Shown piece by piece: positions 8,982 to 17,686 of a stretch of 64,000 bases of DNA. Numbering within the stretch: the stretch's first letter is position 1; each line of letters opens with the position of its first letter. The position numbers and the translations under genes were made by a program. The notes under the pieces were generated by a model. That model was not told where the DNA came from. It saw only the letters and a program-made list of their open reading frames with translations, and ran no database searches. Location: the NCBI RefSeq assembly GCF_022496765.1, contig NZ_VANV01000013.1:1-64000 (forward strand). Direction: 5' to 3'. This stretch comes from Acidaminobacter sp. JC074. GTDB lineage: Bacteria; Bacillota; Clostridia; Peptostreptococcales; Acidaminobacteraceae.

Positions 8982-10145
8982 TTAAGCGCCGATCAAAAAC
9001 TTAAGTGCGTACGCAACACCAATACCTAAATAGTTTCCTATTGCATAACCAACAACACCTAAGATTACACCAACTGGAACTAAAGCTTTCCACTTGTTAT
9101 TCGCAGCTAATGCAGAAGCAGTACTACTAGCACCAATCGCAGCAATCATGCTTACAAAAACATATTGATACTTAATCTTGAATACACGACATAAAACTAA
9201 ATGTAGTAACATAGAACCGATTAATACAAATGCACAGAATAACATTAAGTTTACAGCTCCTGACGCCGTGAATGACGCAAAGTCAATCATTATACCAATA
9301 CGAACAAAGAAAAACATAAAGATGAAAAATCCTAAGTCCATACTTGCTTTAATTTCTCTTACACCTTTAATCTGTGCCAAACCAAGTGATAATGTAGTTA
9401 ATACTAGAATTTTAATAGCATCACTTAAACTACCTCCAAAATATCCTGCAACACCTTTTGAAACGAATGCAACAACAAAAGCTAAAGCTAATGCAATTGC
9501 AACTTCAGAAATTGCCCATTCCTTCTTAGCAAATAATTCTTCACCAGAATCATCACCAGATAACTCTTTTTCAGTTAATGAATAAGGCCATAGTTTGCTA
9601 AACTTTTCAGAAACTGATAAAAGAGGTGTTACCGCAAATAACATTAGTAATAACGGTAATCCTATAACATAATCGGCAGCATTTGCCAAAGCAAAAGTTT
9701 CTGGAGAGGCGTTTAATCCAACTCCTATAGCTGTTAAGTTACTACTACCGCCTGTATATGTTCCTACAAACATTCCACCAAGTTTCCAACCTTCAACAAT
9801 ATTAGGTGCAAAAACAAGCCCTGATGCAATTGTAACTACAGCTGCACTAAAACATGCAATTCCCATTGCTAACATAGGTTGCTTAGACAACTTCATTAAA
9901 TCTTTCAGGTTTACTTGGAATAACATCAGTGCAATTGCTGGTGGTACCAAGTACTTTGATATAACTTTATAAAACTCACTTTTAAAAGGCAAAATTCCAA
10001 AATTACTCAAACCTATACCTATTAATATACAAATAATTGCTGGTCCAAGACTTTTAAGTCTTGTTTTCTGTAAAAGAAAAGAACTCGCAATTGCAATCAT
10101 AAAAACTGTCAATATACCACTTGTACTCGAAATTAACGCTTCCAT
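8982..10145 (-). CDS. DUF819-family membrane protein, candidate transporter
   Basis: 387 aa with roughly ten or more hydrophobic segments. The signature GGMFVGTYTGGSSNLTA (about residues 125-140) and the repeated glycine-rich helix near SMIAAIGASSTASALAAN are characteristic of DUF819 (YjcL-like) integral membrane proteins. It ends in a hydrophobic helix. The function of the family is not established. Here it sits 10 bp downstream of an M19 dipeptidase and upstream of epimerase genes, so it is a good candidate importer of dipeptides or D-amino acids. GGGGGG precedes the ATG. Confidence 0.82.
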   Translation of the reverse strand: MEALISSTSGILTVFMIAIASSFLLQKTRLKSLGPAIICILIGIGLSNFGILPFKSEFYKVISKYLVPPAIALMLFQVNLKDLMKLSKQPMLAMGIACFSAAVVTIASGLVFAPNIVEGWKLGGMFVGTYTGGSSNLTAIGVGLNASPETFALANAADYVIGLPLLLMLFAVTPLLSVSEKFSKLWPYSLTEKELSGDDSGEELFAKKEWAISEVAIALALAFVVAFVSKGVAGYFGGSLSDAIKILVLTTLSLGLAQIKGVREIKASMDLGFFIFMFFFVRIGIMIDFASFTASGAVNLMLFCAFVLIGSMLLHLVLCRVFKIKYQYVFVSMIAAIGASSTASALAANNKWKALVPVGVILGVVGYAIGNYLGIGVAYALKFLIGA

Positions 10146-10154
10146 ACGTCCCCC

Positions 10155-11192
10155 CTAGGTTTTTAAATATTCTTTTATAACACGTGCAAAATTTCCACCA
10201 ATAACTTGTTTTAAGTCATTTTCACTGTAACCTCGTTTAAGTAATTCTGCTGTAATCAACAGAGAATCATTTATACTATCCATAACGTCATACTTTCGTT
10301 TCATCTCCTCAATTGATACATCGAGGAAAGGAGAGTATCTTATATAATCATTACAATAATCAAAACCAAATCCTACATTATCGATACTTCCGTGTTTTAT
10401 AATTGAATCTATGTGATCACAAATCTTCATAACCCAATGTTCATCCTCATTACCAATAAATATTCTTAAACTATTTACACCAATCACACCACCGTTAAGC
10501 TGTATGGCCTTTATTTGATCAATGGATAAATTCCTATGGTGATCATGAACATCTTTACTATTAGAATGTGACACAATAATCGGCTTCTCAGAATGATTAA
10601 TCACTTCATAAAAGCCACCTTCACTAATATGTGCTAAATCAATTAGCACATTTTTTTTACTACATTCTTCGACAAACGTTTTCCCAAAGGATAATAAACC
10701 TTTCTCATTTGCTTCTGAATCTGAAGAACAAGGATATCCTACTTCATTTTTACGACTCCATAGTAATCCTACAGCTCTTACGCCTAACTTATAGAACTCA
10801 TCTAAATGCTCAAGCTTCTTCCCAATTGGTTCTACACCTTCAAGTGATAAAATAAAACCAATTTTATTGTTTGTTATAACATCTTCGAAATCATCAATTC
10901 TTTTGATAATTTTTGCATGACCATTTGTTTCCTCTACGTCTTTTGAAAATTCATTAATTTGATCTATTGCATATTGGTAAGCGTTCTCTTCACAATATTG
11001 GTTTTCAAGAAATACCGCAGCTACAATTATGTTATATCCAGCTTCTTTAAGCTTGCTTAGATAAACTTTTTTCAGCACAGATCTTTCATTGAAATTCCTA
11101 CGTCGATGATAAACTTCTCCTGGTAAGTCATAATGAGCATTAATAACTATAGAATTCTCATGTATTCTTAATGCTTCAGTTAAATAATTCAC
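10155..11192 (-). CDS. Membrane dipeptidase-family peptidase (M19)
   Basis: 345 aa, a zinc dipeptidase of the M19 (renal dipeptidase) family, which cleaves dipeptides including L-X-D-Y types. Metal-binding motifs are seen: H20-x-D22 in NAHYDLPG, the bridging Glu in ILSLEGVEPIG, then His in LIDLAHISEGGF and His in IIVSHSNSK, followed by RNLSIDQIKAI, a family landmark. No signal peptide, so it is probably cytoplasmic and acts on imported dipeptides. Start is a GTG (11190-11192) with AGGAGG 9 nt upstream. It is the first gene of the dipeptide cluster and is preceded by a consensus promoter. Confidence 0.88.
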   Translation of the reverse strand: MNYLTEALRIHENSIVINAHYDLPGEVYHRRRNFNERSVLKKVYLSKLKEAGYNIIVAAVFLENQYCEENAYQYAIDQINEFSKDVEETNGHAKIIKRIDDFEDVITNNKIGFILSLEGVEPIGKKLEHLDEFYKLGVRAVGLLWSRKNEVGYPCSSDSEANEKGLLSFGKTFVEECSKKNVLIDLAHISEGGFYEVINHSEKPIIVSHSNSKDVHDHHRNLSIDQIKAIQLNGGVIGVNSLRIFIGNEDEHWVMKICDHIDSIIKHGSIDNVGFGFDYCNDYIRYSPFLDVSIEEMKRKYDVMDSINDSLLITAELLKRGYSENDLKQVIGGNFARVIKEYLKT

Positions 11193-11219
11193 ATATATAA
11201 TCCTCCTATAGTTTTTTAT

Positions 11220-11231
11220 ACAAAGCTTTGT
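11220..11231. promoter_or_regulatory. Palindrome just downstream of the dipeptidase promoter
   Basis: ACAAAGCTTTGT is a perfect 12-bp palindrome starting 9 bp downstream of the -10 box of the promoter at 11240-11268, where the transcript should begin. This is a typical place for a repressor to bind. Inference only. Confidence 0.4.
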
Positions 11232-11239
11232 TTAACGTG

Positions 11240-11268
11240 ATTATATATAATATTTTATACATTGTCAA
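11240..11268 (-). promoter_or_regulatory. Sigma-A type promoter of the dipeptide cluster
   Basis: On the minus strand, TTGACA (11263-11268) and TATAAT (11240-11245) are both perfect consensus boxes with a 17-bp spacer. It lies 48 bp upstream of the dipeptidase start. Confidence 0.75.
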
Positions 11269-11379
11269 ACAATTCGATATATTTTTTTATTGATTTCGAC
11301 CTTTTCTGGCAATATATATATTTTTTTATCCGCAGCTATTTTGCTATACTTCATCCCTTTAAACGAGTAATTTCTCATC

Positions 11380-12351
11380 TTATCTTATAGATTTAGGATA
11401 AATTATCCCACTCCAATAAATGTAATCAGCAACTTGTGCCATTTGTGGTAAGACAACACCTCTTAAAGCCCATTTCTTGAACTCAATGAATCCCGTTCTA
11501 TCTACGATATAGCCAATATGCTCTTTAGGTAAAGACCTATCAATATACTCTTCTACATACTCGTATGTATTCAAGATAATCTTAATAACGCTCTCCTCAT
11601 CTGCCCAGATAATAAAATCCTCTGCTAATCTAGGATTCCTTTTGCCAGTTCTACCCATAATCGAAAGTCTATAGTACTTGTTTTCGTTACGTGTCCATGC
11701 ACCTGTTGGACAATGTAATACACACTCCCCACAACCAATACACTTAGAATGGTCTCTTTCAATCTTGTAGTTGTCCATTTTAAGGGCCTCTGTAGAAAGT
11801 GATCGACACTTCTTGACACATCGATTACATGAGACGCATTTTTGCCTATCATATTCAGGTAGAGTCATGCCGATAATACCAAAGTCATGCATTCTTGCCT
11901 TAATACAATCGTTTGGACAGCCTGTTAAAGCAATCTTTACATGCAAATTATTAGGAAAAATAGCATCTTCAATACGCTTGGCGAATCCACTTGTTTCAAA
12001 CTGAGCCTTAGGACAGACTCTGTTACCTATACAAGCAGCAACATTTCTCGTCCCCGCTGCTGGATAACCAGTCCCTGGCTCTACTTGATTAATTTCTAAT
12101 CCCTCAATAACTGGTTGAATCATAGCATTGACTTCCTCTACCTTATCCATATCAATACCTGGAATTTCAAAACCTTGACGTGTAGTTAGATGTAGGTCAC
12201 CTATGCCATATTCATCTGCGATCTTCTGTAAAACTAATAAATGCTTTGCTTCTATTCTTCCACCTGGTACACGTACACGGAGAGCAGTTTTGTAACGCTC
12301 TTTTGTAACACGGTAGGCGTTTTTGGTTAATTTCTTCTTGTTAATATCCAT
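11380..12351 (-). CDS. asrC: Anaerobic sulfite reductase subunit C
   Basis: 323 aa, the siroheme and iron-sulfur catalytic subunit that reduces sulfite to sulfide. Cysteines that bind the siroheme-[4Fe-4S] centre occur in CIGNRVCPKAQ and TGCPNDC (about residues 110-160). They are followed by two ferredoxin clusters, CVSCNRCVKKC and CIGCGECVLHCP (about residues 180-225). The N-terminal LHLTTRQGFEIPGI is the conserved nitrite/sulfite reductase ferredoxin-like half-domain. It is preceded by AGGAGG and starts 10 bp after asrB. Together with asrA and asrB it is expected to form a soluble NADH-linked complex in anaerobes. Confidence 0.95.
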   Translation of the reverse strand: MDINKKKLTKNAYRVTKERYKTALRVRVPGGRIEAKHLLVLQKIADEYGIGDLHLTTRQGFEIPGIDMDKVEEVNAMIQPVIEGLEINQVEPGTGYPAAGTRNVAACIGNRVCPKAQFETSGFAKRIEDAIFPNNLHVKIALTGCPNDCIKARMHDFGIIGMTLPEYDRQKCVSCNRCVKKCRSLSTEALKMDNYKIERDHSKCIGCGECVLHCPTGAWTRNENKYYRLSIMGRTGKRNPRLAEDFIIWADEESVIKIILNTYEYVEEYIDRSLPKEHIGYIVDRTGFIEFKKWALRGVVLPQMAQVADYIYWSGIIYPKSIR

Positions 12352-12360
12352 TATGACCTC

Positions 12361-13155
12361 CTAATCAAATAGTTTCTTTGCATCTGTGTAATTGAATACA
12401 GGACCATCTAAACAGATATAGGTATCATCCATTTTACAACCACCACACTTACCTAAGCCACAATGCATTTTACGTTCATACGAAACCCAGATTTTTTCTT
12501 CTGGTACACCACGTTTAATATATTCTTCCACTGTGAATTTCATCATCAATGGCGGACCAACAATAACCACTTCCACTTGGTCCATGTTGTTAATCTTCAG
12601 GTCAGGTACATACTTGGTTACAAGGCCAACATTACCTTCATAGCCTTCATCTGCCCCATCAACAGTTAGGGTTTGACCCATGCCAGCTGCTGACCATGCG
12701 GCTAAATCACTTTTGAAAAGAACGTCTTCAGGTGATTTGAAGCCTACTAATAGGTGAAAGTCTTTGACAAGGCTTTGGTCTGCATGAATCATGTCAATAA
12801 TGCCCTTAACTGGGGCTAAACCACTGCCACCTGCTGTGATAATCACTTCCTTGTCTTTATAGTTTTTCATTTCAAAACCATTACCATATGGCCCTCTTAA
12901 GAAGAACTTTTGACCTGTTTTGAAATTGTGTAATTCATCTGTTACGCGACCAACACGGCGGATGGTTAAGTCAATAAAACCTTGACCAAATCCTGAAACC
13001 GAAATCGGACACTCACCATATTTAGGAATAGATACTTCAAAAAATTGTCCTGGAACAATCTCTCCCTCGTAGGCCATTCTAAATGTATATTCAATATCTG
13101 TATGCTGAATGATTTCTAAAATCTCCGATGCAAATGGCATATATGCGTTGCCCAT
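12361..13155 (-). CDS. asrB: Anaerobic sulfite reductase subunit B
   Basis: 264 aa, the FAD/NAD(P)H-binding electron-input subunit. It has the FAD-binding beta-barrel signature (FFLRGPYGNGFEM), the nucleotide-binding ITAGGSGLAPVKGIID, and a C-terminal cysteine group CGLGKCGGCKMDDTYIC that binds a [2Fe-2S] cluster, as in dihydroorotate dehydrogenase K-type subunits. The start codon overlaps the asrA stop by one base, so translation is probably coupled. It passes electrons from NADH through AsrA to AsrC. Confidence 0.94.
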   Translation of the reverse strand: MGNAYMPFASEILEIIQHTDIEYTFRMAYEGEIVPGQFFEVSIPKYGECPISVSGFGQGFIDLTIRRVGRVTDELHNFKTGQKFFLRGPYGNGFEMKNYKDKEVIITAGGSGLAPVKGIIDMIHADQSLVKDFHLLVGFKSPEDVLFKSDLAAWSAAGMGQTLTVDGADEGYEGNVGLVTKYVPDLKINNMDQVEVVIVGPPLMMKFTVEEYIKRGVPEEKIWVSYERKMHCGLGKCGGCKMDDTYICLDGPVFNYTDAKKLFD

Positions 13156-14168
13156 TATTTTCCCTCCTTCTCTATAGCTGATAACTTATTAACACACGAT
13201 GAGAAAGAAATGTACTCTGGACAAGCGTCATCACAACGGCCACAACCAACACACATGTGCTTTCCAAATCGTTTATTGTAATCATGTACCTTATGAAGGG
13301 TTTTAAAGCGCATACGGTCACCATGCTTCTTTCTAAAGCCAGAGCCCCCTGCCATATCTGTATAACCATCTACGTGACATGAAGTCCAAACACGACGTCT
13401 TTCACCTGTATTATCATTGTCCTTGTAGAAAATATCTTGCATCCCGAAGCATGTACACGATGGGCAAACAAAATTACATTTACCACACGCCACGCATCTG
13501 CTGTCATACTCTCTCCAAAGATCTTGTTGCGCCACATCTTGACCATCTAATGCCTTAGGCACATCCACTATAGTTTCATTTGTAGTAACGAAGTCCATTT
13601 CAAATACAATGTTTTGGTCTTGGTCAAAGCCTGCAAAAGCTTCTAGTAAATCACTGTCTTGAATATCTAAATAAGCACCATCATCAGTCGGCTTAACCCC
13701 AATAGCATATTGGTCAGTCTTATTTGTTCCCATAGACACACAGAAGCAATTTCTATAAGAATGTTGACATCCAATTAGGGCTACTTTCACACGTTCTCTA
13801 ATTTGCTTATAATATGGGTCCACCGGACCATTATCTAAGTAAATTTGGTCTACTCTATCTAACGCATGTACATCACAAGCACGTAAAAACAATAAGATTT
13901 GTTTTTGGCCTGCTGTTGGCACCTTGTATTCATCCTCCGTAAAGTAAAATAAGACTTGGGTAATGGGCTGTAAAATTTCTTTAGCCGAGAACTGAGCCTT
14001 TTCTTCAAACTCAATTTGTTCAAACTTTGTCACTTCTTCATATCGAATAGAATCCGTATCAGACATAGTACCACGTTTTGATTTTCTGACTGGTCCAATC
14101 AACGTATAGTTATCCTGAAGAAGTTTTAATGCCTTGTCGAAGGCATCATAGGTCATTTTTGTTTTCAC
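13155..14168 (-). CDS. asrA: Anaerobic sulfite reductase subunit A
   Basis: About 337 aa, the iron-sulfur electron-transfer subunit. Two ferredoxin-type clusters are near the C-terminus: CVACGKCNFVCPSCTC and CVGCGRCDDACPEY. Upstream there is the CDVHALDRVDQIYLDNGP section typical of AsrA and related hydrogenase subunits. The start is taken as the GTG at 14166-14168, with AGGAG 8 nt upstream; the ATG four codons later is also possible, and a TTG 18 nt earlier is unlikely. It is the first gene of asrABC, with a consensus promoter 60 bp upstream. Confidence 0.93.
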   Translation of the reverse strand: MKTKMTYDAFDKALKLLQDNYTLIGPVRKSKRGTMSDTDSIRYEEVTKFEQIEFEEKAQFSAKEILQPITQVLFYFTEDEYKVPTAGQKQILLFLRACDVHALDRVDQIYLDNGPVDPYYKQIRERVKVALIGCQHSYRNCFCVSMGTNKTDQYAIGVKPTDDGAYLDIQDSDLLEAFAGFDQDQNIVFEMDFVTTNETIVDVPKALDGQDVAQQDLWREYDSRCVACGKCNFVCPSCTCFGMQDIFYKDNDNTGERRRVWTSCHVDGYTDMAGGSGFRKKHGDRMRFKTLHKVHDYNKRFGKHMCVGCGRCDDACPEYISFSSCVNKLSAIEKEGK

Positions 14169-14227
14169 CTCTAGATCTCCTCTCAAATAGTTTGTATATT
14201 TTTTTATATTTTCAACTAGTTTATTGA

Positions 14228-14256
14228 ATTATATAGAAAATTTTATATATAGTCAA
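14228..14256 (-). promoter_or_regulatory. Promoter of asrABC
   Basis: On the minus strand, TTGACT (14251-14256) and TATAAT (14228-14233) are separated by 17 bp. The context ATTGTTTGAC at the -35 box is the same as at the dipeptidase promoter (11240-11268), so both may share a regulator, but ten bases around a -35 box is weak evidence. Confidence 0.7.
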
Positions 14257-14346
14257 ACAATAAAATTACACTAGAACATGAAATAGAGAATAATAGAAAG
14301 CAAATCAAAATGCCAAAAAGGACAAGCTAGCGGCAAAAAAGGGGAT

Positions 14347-14556
14347 ATGTATAAGTTTATTCAAGTTGTTCTTACTGAAAAATTAATGGGTACATGATCA
14401 GGAATATCAAGTCTTACAAATCTTCAATCAACAATTAATGAGCATGCTGCAAAGGGGTATAGATTACATACAATTTCTACTACTTCTTCAGGATCAAAAG
14501 GATTTTTAGGCGGCGACAAAATCCAAGCGACTATGATCTTTGAAAAAGTTTTCTAA
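14347..14556 (+). pseudogene. DUF4177-like small protein gene with an in-frame TGA
   Basis: The frame starts at an ATG with AAGGGG just upstream and runs 69 codons to TAA, but codon 17 is TGA (14395-14397). The peptide reads MYKFIQVVLTEKLMGT-stop-SGISSLTNL, and later INEHAAKGYRLHTIS and IFEKVF, which fits the short DUF4177 pattern (YKFI...AKGWRL...FE). A terminator follows immediately. It is either a recently broken gene or a TGA read-through case. Tryptophan would be tolerable at codon 17, but other genes here use TGA as stop. Confidence 0.55.
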
Positions 14557-14565
14557 AAGAACTTT

Positions 14566-14599
14566 AACCCTCCATTCTCATTTGATTGAATGGAGGGTT
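14566..14599 (+). terminator. Rho-independent terminator of the DUF4177-like gene
   Basis: A perfect 12-bp stem, AACCCTCCATTC (14566-14577) with GAATGGAGGGTT (14588-14599), with a 10-nt loop, 9 bp after the stop codon. The downstream tract is short (ATTTAAAT). Confidence 0.7.
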
Positions 14600-14633
14600 A
14601 TTTAAATCCATTAATTCTACTAAAGAAACTAAA

Positions 14634-14665
14634 AACTTCCGACATTTTTGTTTTCGTCGGAAGTT
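14634..14665 (-). terminator. Rho-independent terminator of the serine recombinase gene
   Basis: AACTTCCGAC (14634-14643) pairs with GTCGGAAGTT (14656-14665), a 10-bp stem. On the minus strand it is followed by TTTTTAG. It lies 75 bp after the recombinase stop, close to the expected ICE end. Confidence 0.65.
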
Positions 14666-14739
14666 TGGCGGAAATTACTACTATTTGGTTATAACACCTT
14701 CTATAATCCAGTTATTTCAACGATAGTTTCACAACAGTC

Positions 14740-16470
14740 TCAACGTGTGTCGTTGCCACTCTGTGTAGACAATACATTAATCTCGTCACCACTACATGAC
14801 TGCAATACCTTCTTCTTTTTTCGTCTCTTATCTATTCTGAATTTCTCAGCATCAATCTTGTGATCAAAACCCGTTCTATAAATGAAAGTAAGATGATAGG
14901 GATCTATATTTCCATCTTTATCTATTCTACCAACAATTATTTTTTCAACTAGAGTTTCAAATGTTTTTCTATTAAACTCCTTTAAATCAACATCATTACT
15001 CAATATTGATTTTATCTCTCTCACCTTTTGAACCAAGGCTTGAGAATTACTCAACTCAAACTTTAATCTTTTTAAATTCTCTTTCTCAATATCCTCTTTT
15101 TGAGATAACTTAAGCATTTTAAGTTCCATTAGTTCTTTATCAATCTCGCCTTCAAGCATAAGATCTAATAAAGCCATTTTCTTAGTGGATATGCCTGATA
15201 AAGTTTTCTCTTGTGTGGTAATCATTTTCTCGAACTCAGGTACACTAGTGCTCGTCTCGACTCTTTCAATAAATGATTCAACAAGTTTTTTATCTCTTCC
15301 AACTAAAAGCTTGTATGATTCTATGAATGCTGCTTCAATTACATACTCAGGAATTGCCTTACTATGTGGACAATGTGTTTTTCCTTTTTTTGAGTTGGTT
15401 GTACATTGCCAGATTATTTTTTTATATTGATTACCTGTATGCCAAGATCTCCTGGAGAAAGTATCTTTACAGAATTCGCATTCTATCATACTACTGAAAG
15501 CGTACCTTCTACTATATTTTTCTCTACTTGCTTTTGAGCCTTTAGGTAACCTCTTGAAACTACGCTTATTTAATATTTCCTGAGCTTTTTCAAATGTTTC
15601 TCTATCTATAATAGCTTCATGATGATCTTTAATATAATATTTATCTTCTTCACCATAATTCATTAACCTTCGCTTAGTAATCGGATCTAAAGTATATGTC
15701 TTACCTAATAGAAGATCACCACAATATTTTTCGTTCTTAATAATTCTAAGAGCCCCACCATGAGCCCATTCATTACCTAGTTTAGTCTTATAACCTTTTT
15801 CGTTTAATTCTTTTTCAATTAAGGTACAACCAATACCTTGGATGTAACGTTCAAAGATATATTTGATAATCTTAGCTTCTTCCATATTAACACTTAAAGT
15901 CTTATTTACTTTATCATAATCGTAACCAAGACACCCTTGAAAACCTACCATCTCGCCACGCTTCATTTTCATTTTTAAACCCTTTTTTACATTATCAGAA
16001 ATGTTAGCCACTTCTTGTTGAGCAACTGAGCTTAAGATTGTTAACAGTAATTCTCCATCCATGGATGTAGTATTAATATTTTCATCTTCAAAGAACACTG
16101 CAATGCCTTTTTCTTTCAACATTCTTACATATTTCAATGTATCTAGTGTATTTCTTGCAAACCTTGAAATTGACTTAGTAATGATCATATCAATTTCACC
16201 ATTCAAAGCATCGTTAATCATTCTTTGAAAATCAACGCGTCTATTAACTTGCGTACCTGTAATTGCAGCATCGGCATATATACCTACATATTGCCATTCG
16301 TCTTTTTCATTTATTAGATTTGTATAGTGTTTTATCTGTGAATCATAGCTATTAAGTTGTTCTTCATCATCTTTACTTACTCTACAATAAGCAGCTACAC
16401 GCATTCTATCGACTAGCTTTCCAGAAATACGTTTCGTAGTTTTGTTACCTTTGATTTCTTGAACTTTCAT
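14740..16470 (-). CDS. Large serine recombinase (ICE integrase/excisionase)
   Basis: 576 aa. The N-terminal resolvase domain has the catalytic serine S32 in AYCRVSKD, the conserved ADAAITGTQVNRR section and KSISRFARNTLD. Next comes the recombinase domain, a zinc-ribbon region (CEFCKDTF ... WQCTTNSKKGKTHCPHS) around residues 330-385, and a coiled-coil region (about 410-490). The C-terminus, with IDPYHLTFIYRTGF and ending TQSGNDTR, is typical of Tn1549-type recombinases. It cuts and rejoins DNA to integrate and excise the element. AAGGAG precedes the ATG and a TATAAT box lies about 45 bp upstream of it. Confidence 0.93.
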   Translation of the reverse strand: MKVQEIKGNKTTKRISGKLVDRMRVAAYCRVSKDDEEQLNSYDSQIKHYTNLINEKDEWQYVGIYADAAITGTQVNRRVDFQRMINDALNGEIDMIITKSISRFARNTLDTLKYVRMLKEKGIAVFFEDENINTTSMDGELLLTILSSVAQQEVANISDNVKKGLKMKMKRGEMVGFQGCLGYDYDKVNKTLSVNMEEAKIIKYIFERYIQGIGCTLIEKELNEKGYKTKLGNEWAHGGALRIIKNEKYCGDLLLGKTYTLDPITKRRLMNYGEEDKYYIKDHHEAIIDRETFEKAQEILNKRSFKRLPKGSKASREKYSRRYAFSSMIECEFCKDTFSRRSWHTGNQYKKIIWQCTTNSKKGKTHCPHSKAIPEYVIEAAFIESYKLLVGRDKKLVESFIERVETSTSVPEFEKMITTQEKTLSGISTKKMALLDLMLEGEIDKELMELKMLKLSQKEDIEKENLKRLKFELSNSQALVQKVREIKSILSNDVDLKEFNRKTFETLVEKIIVGRIDKDGNIDPYHLTFIYRTGFDHKIDAEKFRIDKRRKKKKVLQSCSGDEINVLSTQSGNDTR

Positions 16471-16557
16471 GCCTTCTCCTTTGTGTACCTACAGTGTTCT
16501 CGCCTATAATATTATATCACTGCAAACTATAAATCAAGAAATCTATCCTAAATACTT

Positions 16558-16719
16558 TTATTTTTTATAGCTTTCTTCAATATCCATTTTTATCTTGAAC
16601 ATAATCTCCTTACTAATTAGCTTTTTTTCATATATATAATTCAACATCACTAGTTCCTGACAATAATCAAACATTCTTTTCGCACTCTCAGGTAAATCAT
16701 CGTATTTACTGACACTCAC
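16558..16719 (-). CDS. Small ICE protein of 53 aa next to the recombinase
   Basis: The frame starts at a GTG (16717-16719) with AGAGG about 7 nt upstream and overlaps the end of the RhuM-Fic gene by 14 bp. The peptide begins MSVSKYDDLPESAKRM and contains a charged C-terminal helix ending EESYKK. The layout (leading helix, then KKLISKEIMFKIK) resembles the small SHOCT-like proteins often found beside recombinases in such elements. Function unknown; the assignment rests on ribosome-binding site, coupling and position. Confidence 0.5.
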   Translation of the reverse strand: MSVSKYDDLPESAKRMFDYCQELVMLNYIYEKKLISKEIMFKIKMDIEESYKK

Positions 16720-17686
16720 TTCGACACCTCTTATTCAAAAAATTCATCACTAAATTAACCATCAAATCTTTCTCTTTTGGATTTGACTCTGCAATCATAA
16801 TAACAATTGCTACTAAAGTATTCGGTTCAATAAGCTTTTCACCATCTAAAACTAATCTTTTATTCTTGTTTAAGTACTCTAAAAAAACTGCAGATGCTAC
16901 ACGTTTATTACCATCAACAAGCCCATGGTTTTTTACCAACAGATATAACAAGTTCGCCGCTTTCTCTTCAAATGTTGGATAAAGTTCAACTCCATCCCAA
17001 GTCGAATATATTGTTGCAATGGCACTTTTAAATCCACCATCCCGTTCTCTACCAAATAGATCACTATTTATCCCCTGATGCATTTGATCAACAAGCAGCT
17101 TACACTCGTCATAACTCAATCTATAAATATCACTTGTACCATCTTCAGGTTTCAGTATTCTCTGATGATCATAATCATCTAACAAACCTAGGGCTTTTGT
17201 GTAGTTTTCAATAACATTAAGGACTTGAAGAGCATCCAAAGATTCGTGAGTCCTACGCATTATTTCAATAGTTGTTTTTAGCTGTTCTAATCTTTTTTCA
17301 TTTAAAGCATACCCATTTAGAATATATTCTTTTAAGACTCTATTTGCCCATTGACGAAATGCAATCCCTTCTTTTGATTTAACTCTATATCCAATTGACA
17401 AAACCATATCCATACTATAATAATTTACTTTTACATTACTAACTCTATCTTTACCAGTTCTAGGATCATACTTATTTAGTTGAGTCGCAAATTTTGCGAC
17501 ACAGCTAACATCACCATTAAGTTCCTCTTTCAAAGCATTATTTATATGCTTACCAATAGTCTTCACATCTCTTCCAAAAAGTTCTGCTAACTGATTTCTA
17601 TTAAGCCAAACCATATCATCTCTTAGTTCAACACTTAAGCATATTTCGTTATCTACAGATTGATATATCAAGAGATTCTTCTCCAC
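16706..17686 (-). CDS. RhuM-Fic/Doc fusion protein
   Basis: 326 aa. The N-terminal half is the RhuM-type domain (DMVWLNRNQLAELFGRDVKTIGKHINNAL, then YYSMDMVLSIGYRVKSKEGIAFRQWAN), a DNA-binding-like module. The C-terminal part is a Fic/Doc domain with the motif HGLVDGNKR at residues 254-262, a Doc-type variant of the Fic active site. Fic proteins add AMP or phosphate to target proteins; Doc acts as a toxin on EF-Tu. No separate antitoxin is seen, though the small gene that overlaps its 3' end could be tested. Starts at GTG with AGGAGG 9 nt upstream. Common cargo on ICEs. Confidence 0.85.
   Translation of the reverse strand: MEKNLLIYQSVDNEICLSVELRDDMVWLNRNQLAELFGRDVKTIGKHINNALKEELNGDVSCVAKFATQLNKYDPRTGKDRVSNVKVNYYSMDMVLSIGYRVKSKEGIAFRQWANRVLKEYILNGYALNEKRLEQLKTTIEIMRRTHESLDALQVLNVIENYTKALGLLDDYDHQRILKPEDGTSDIYRLSYDECKLLVDQMHQGINSDLFGRERDGGFKSAIATIYSTWDGVELYPTFEEKAANLLYLLVKNHGLVDGNKRVASAVFLEYLNKNKRLVLDGEKLIEPNTLVAIVIMIAESNPKEKDLMVNLVMNFLNKRCRSECQ

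Noticed and set aside
11220..14256. A shared Rex- or FNR-type site at the asr and dipeptidase promoters
   Set aside because: The shared text ATTGTTTGAC mostly covers the -35 box and has no matching half-site, so it does not fit those consensus sites.
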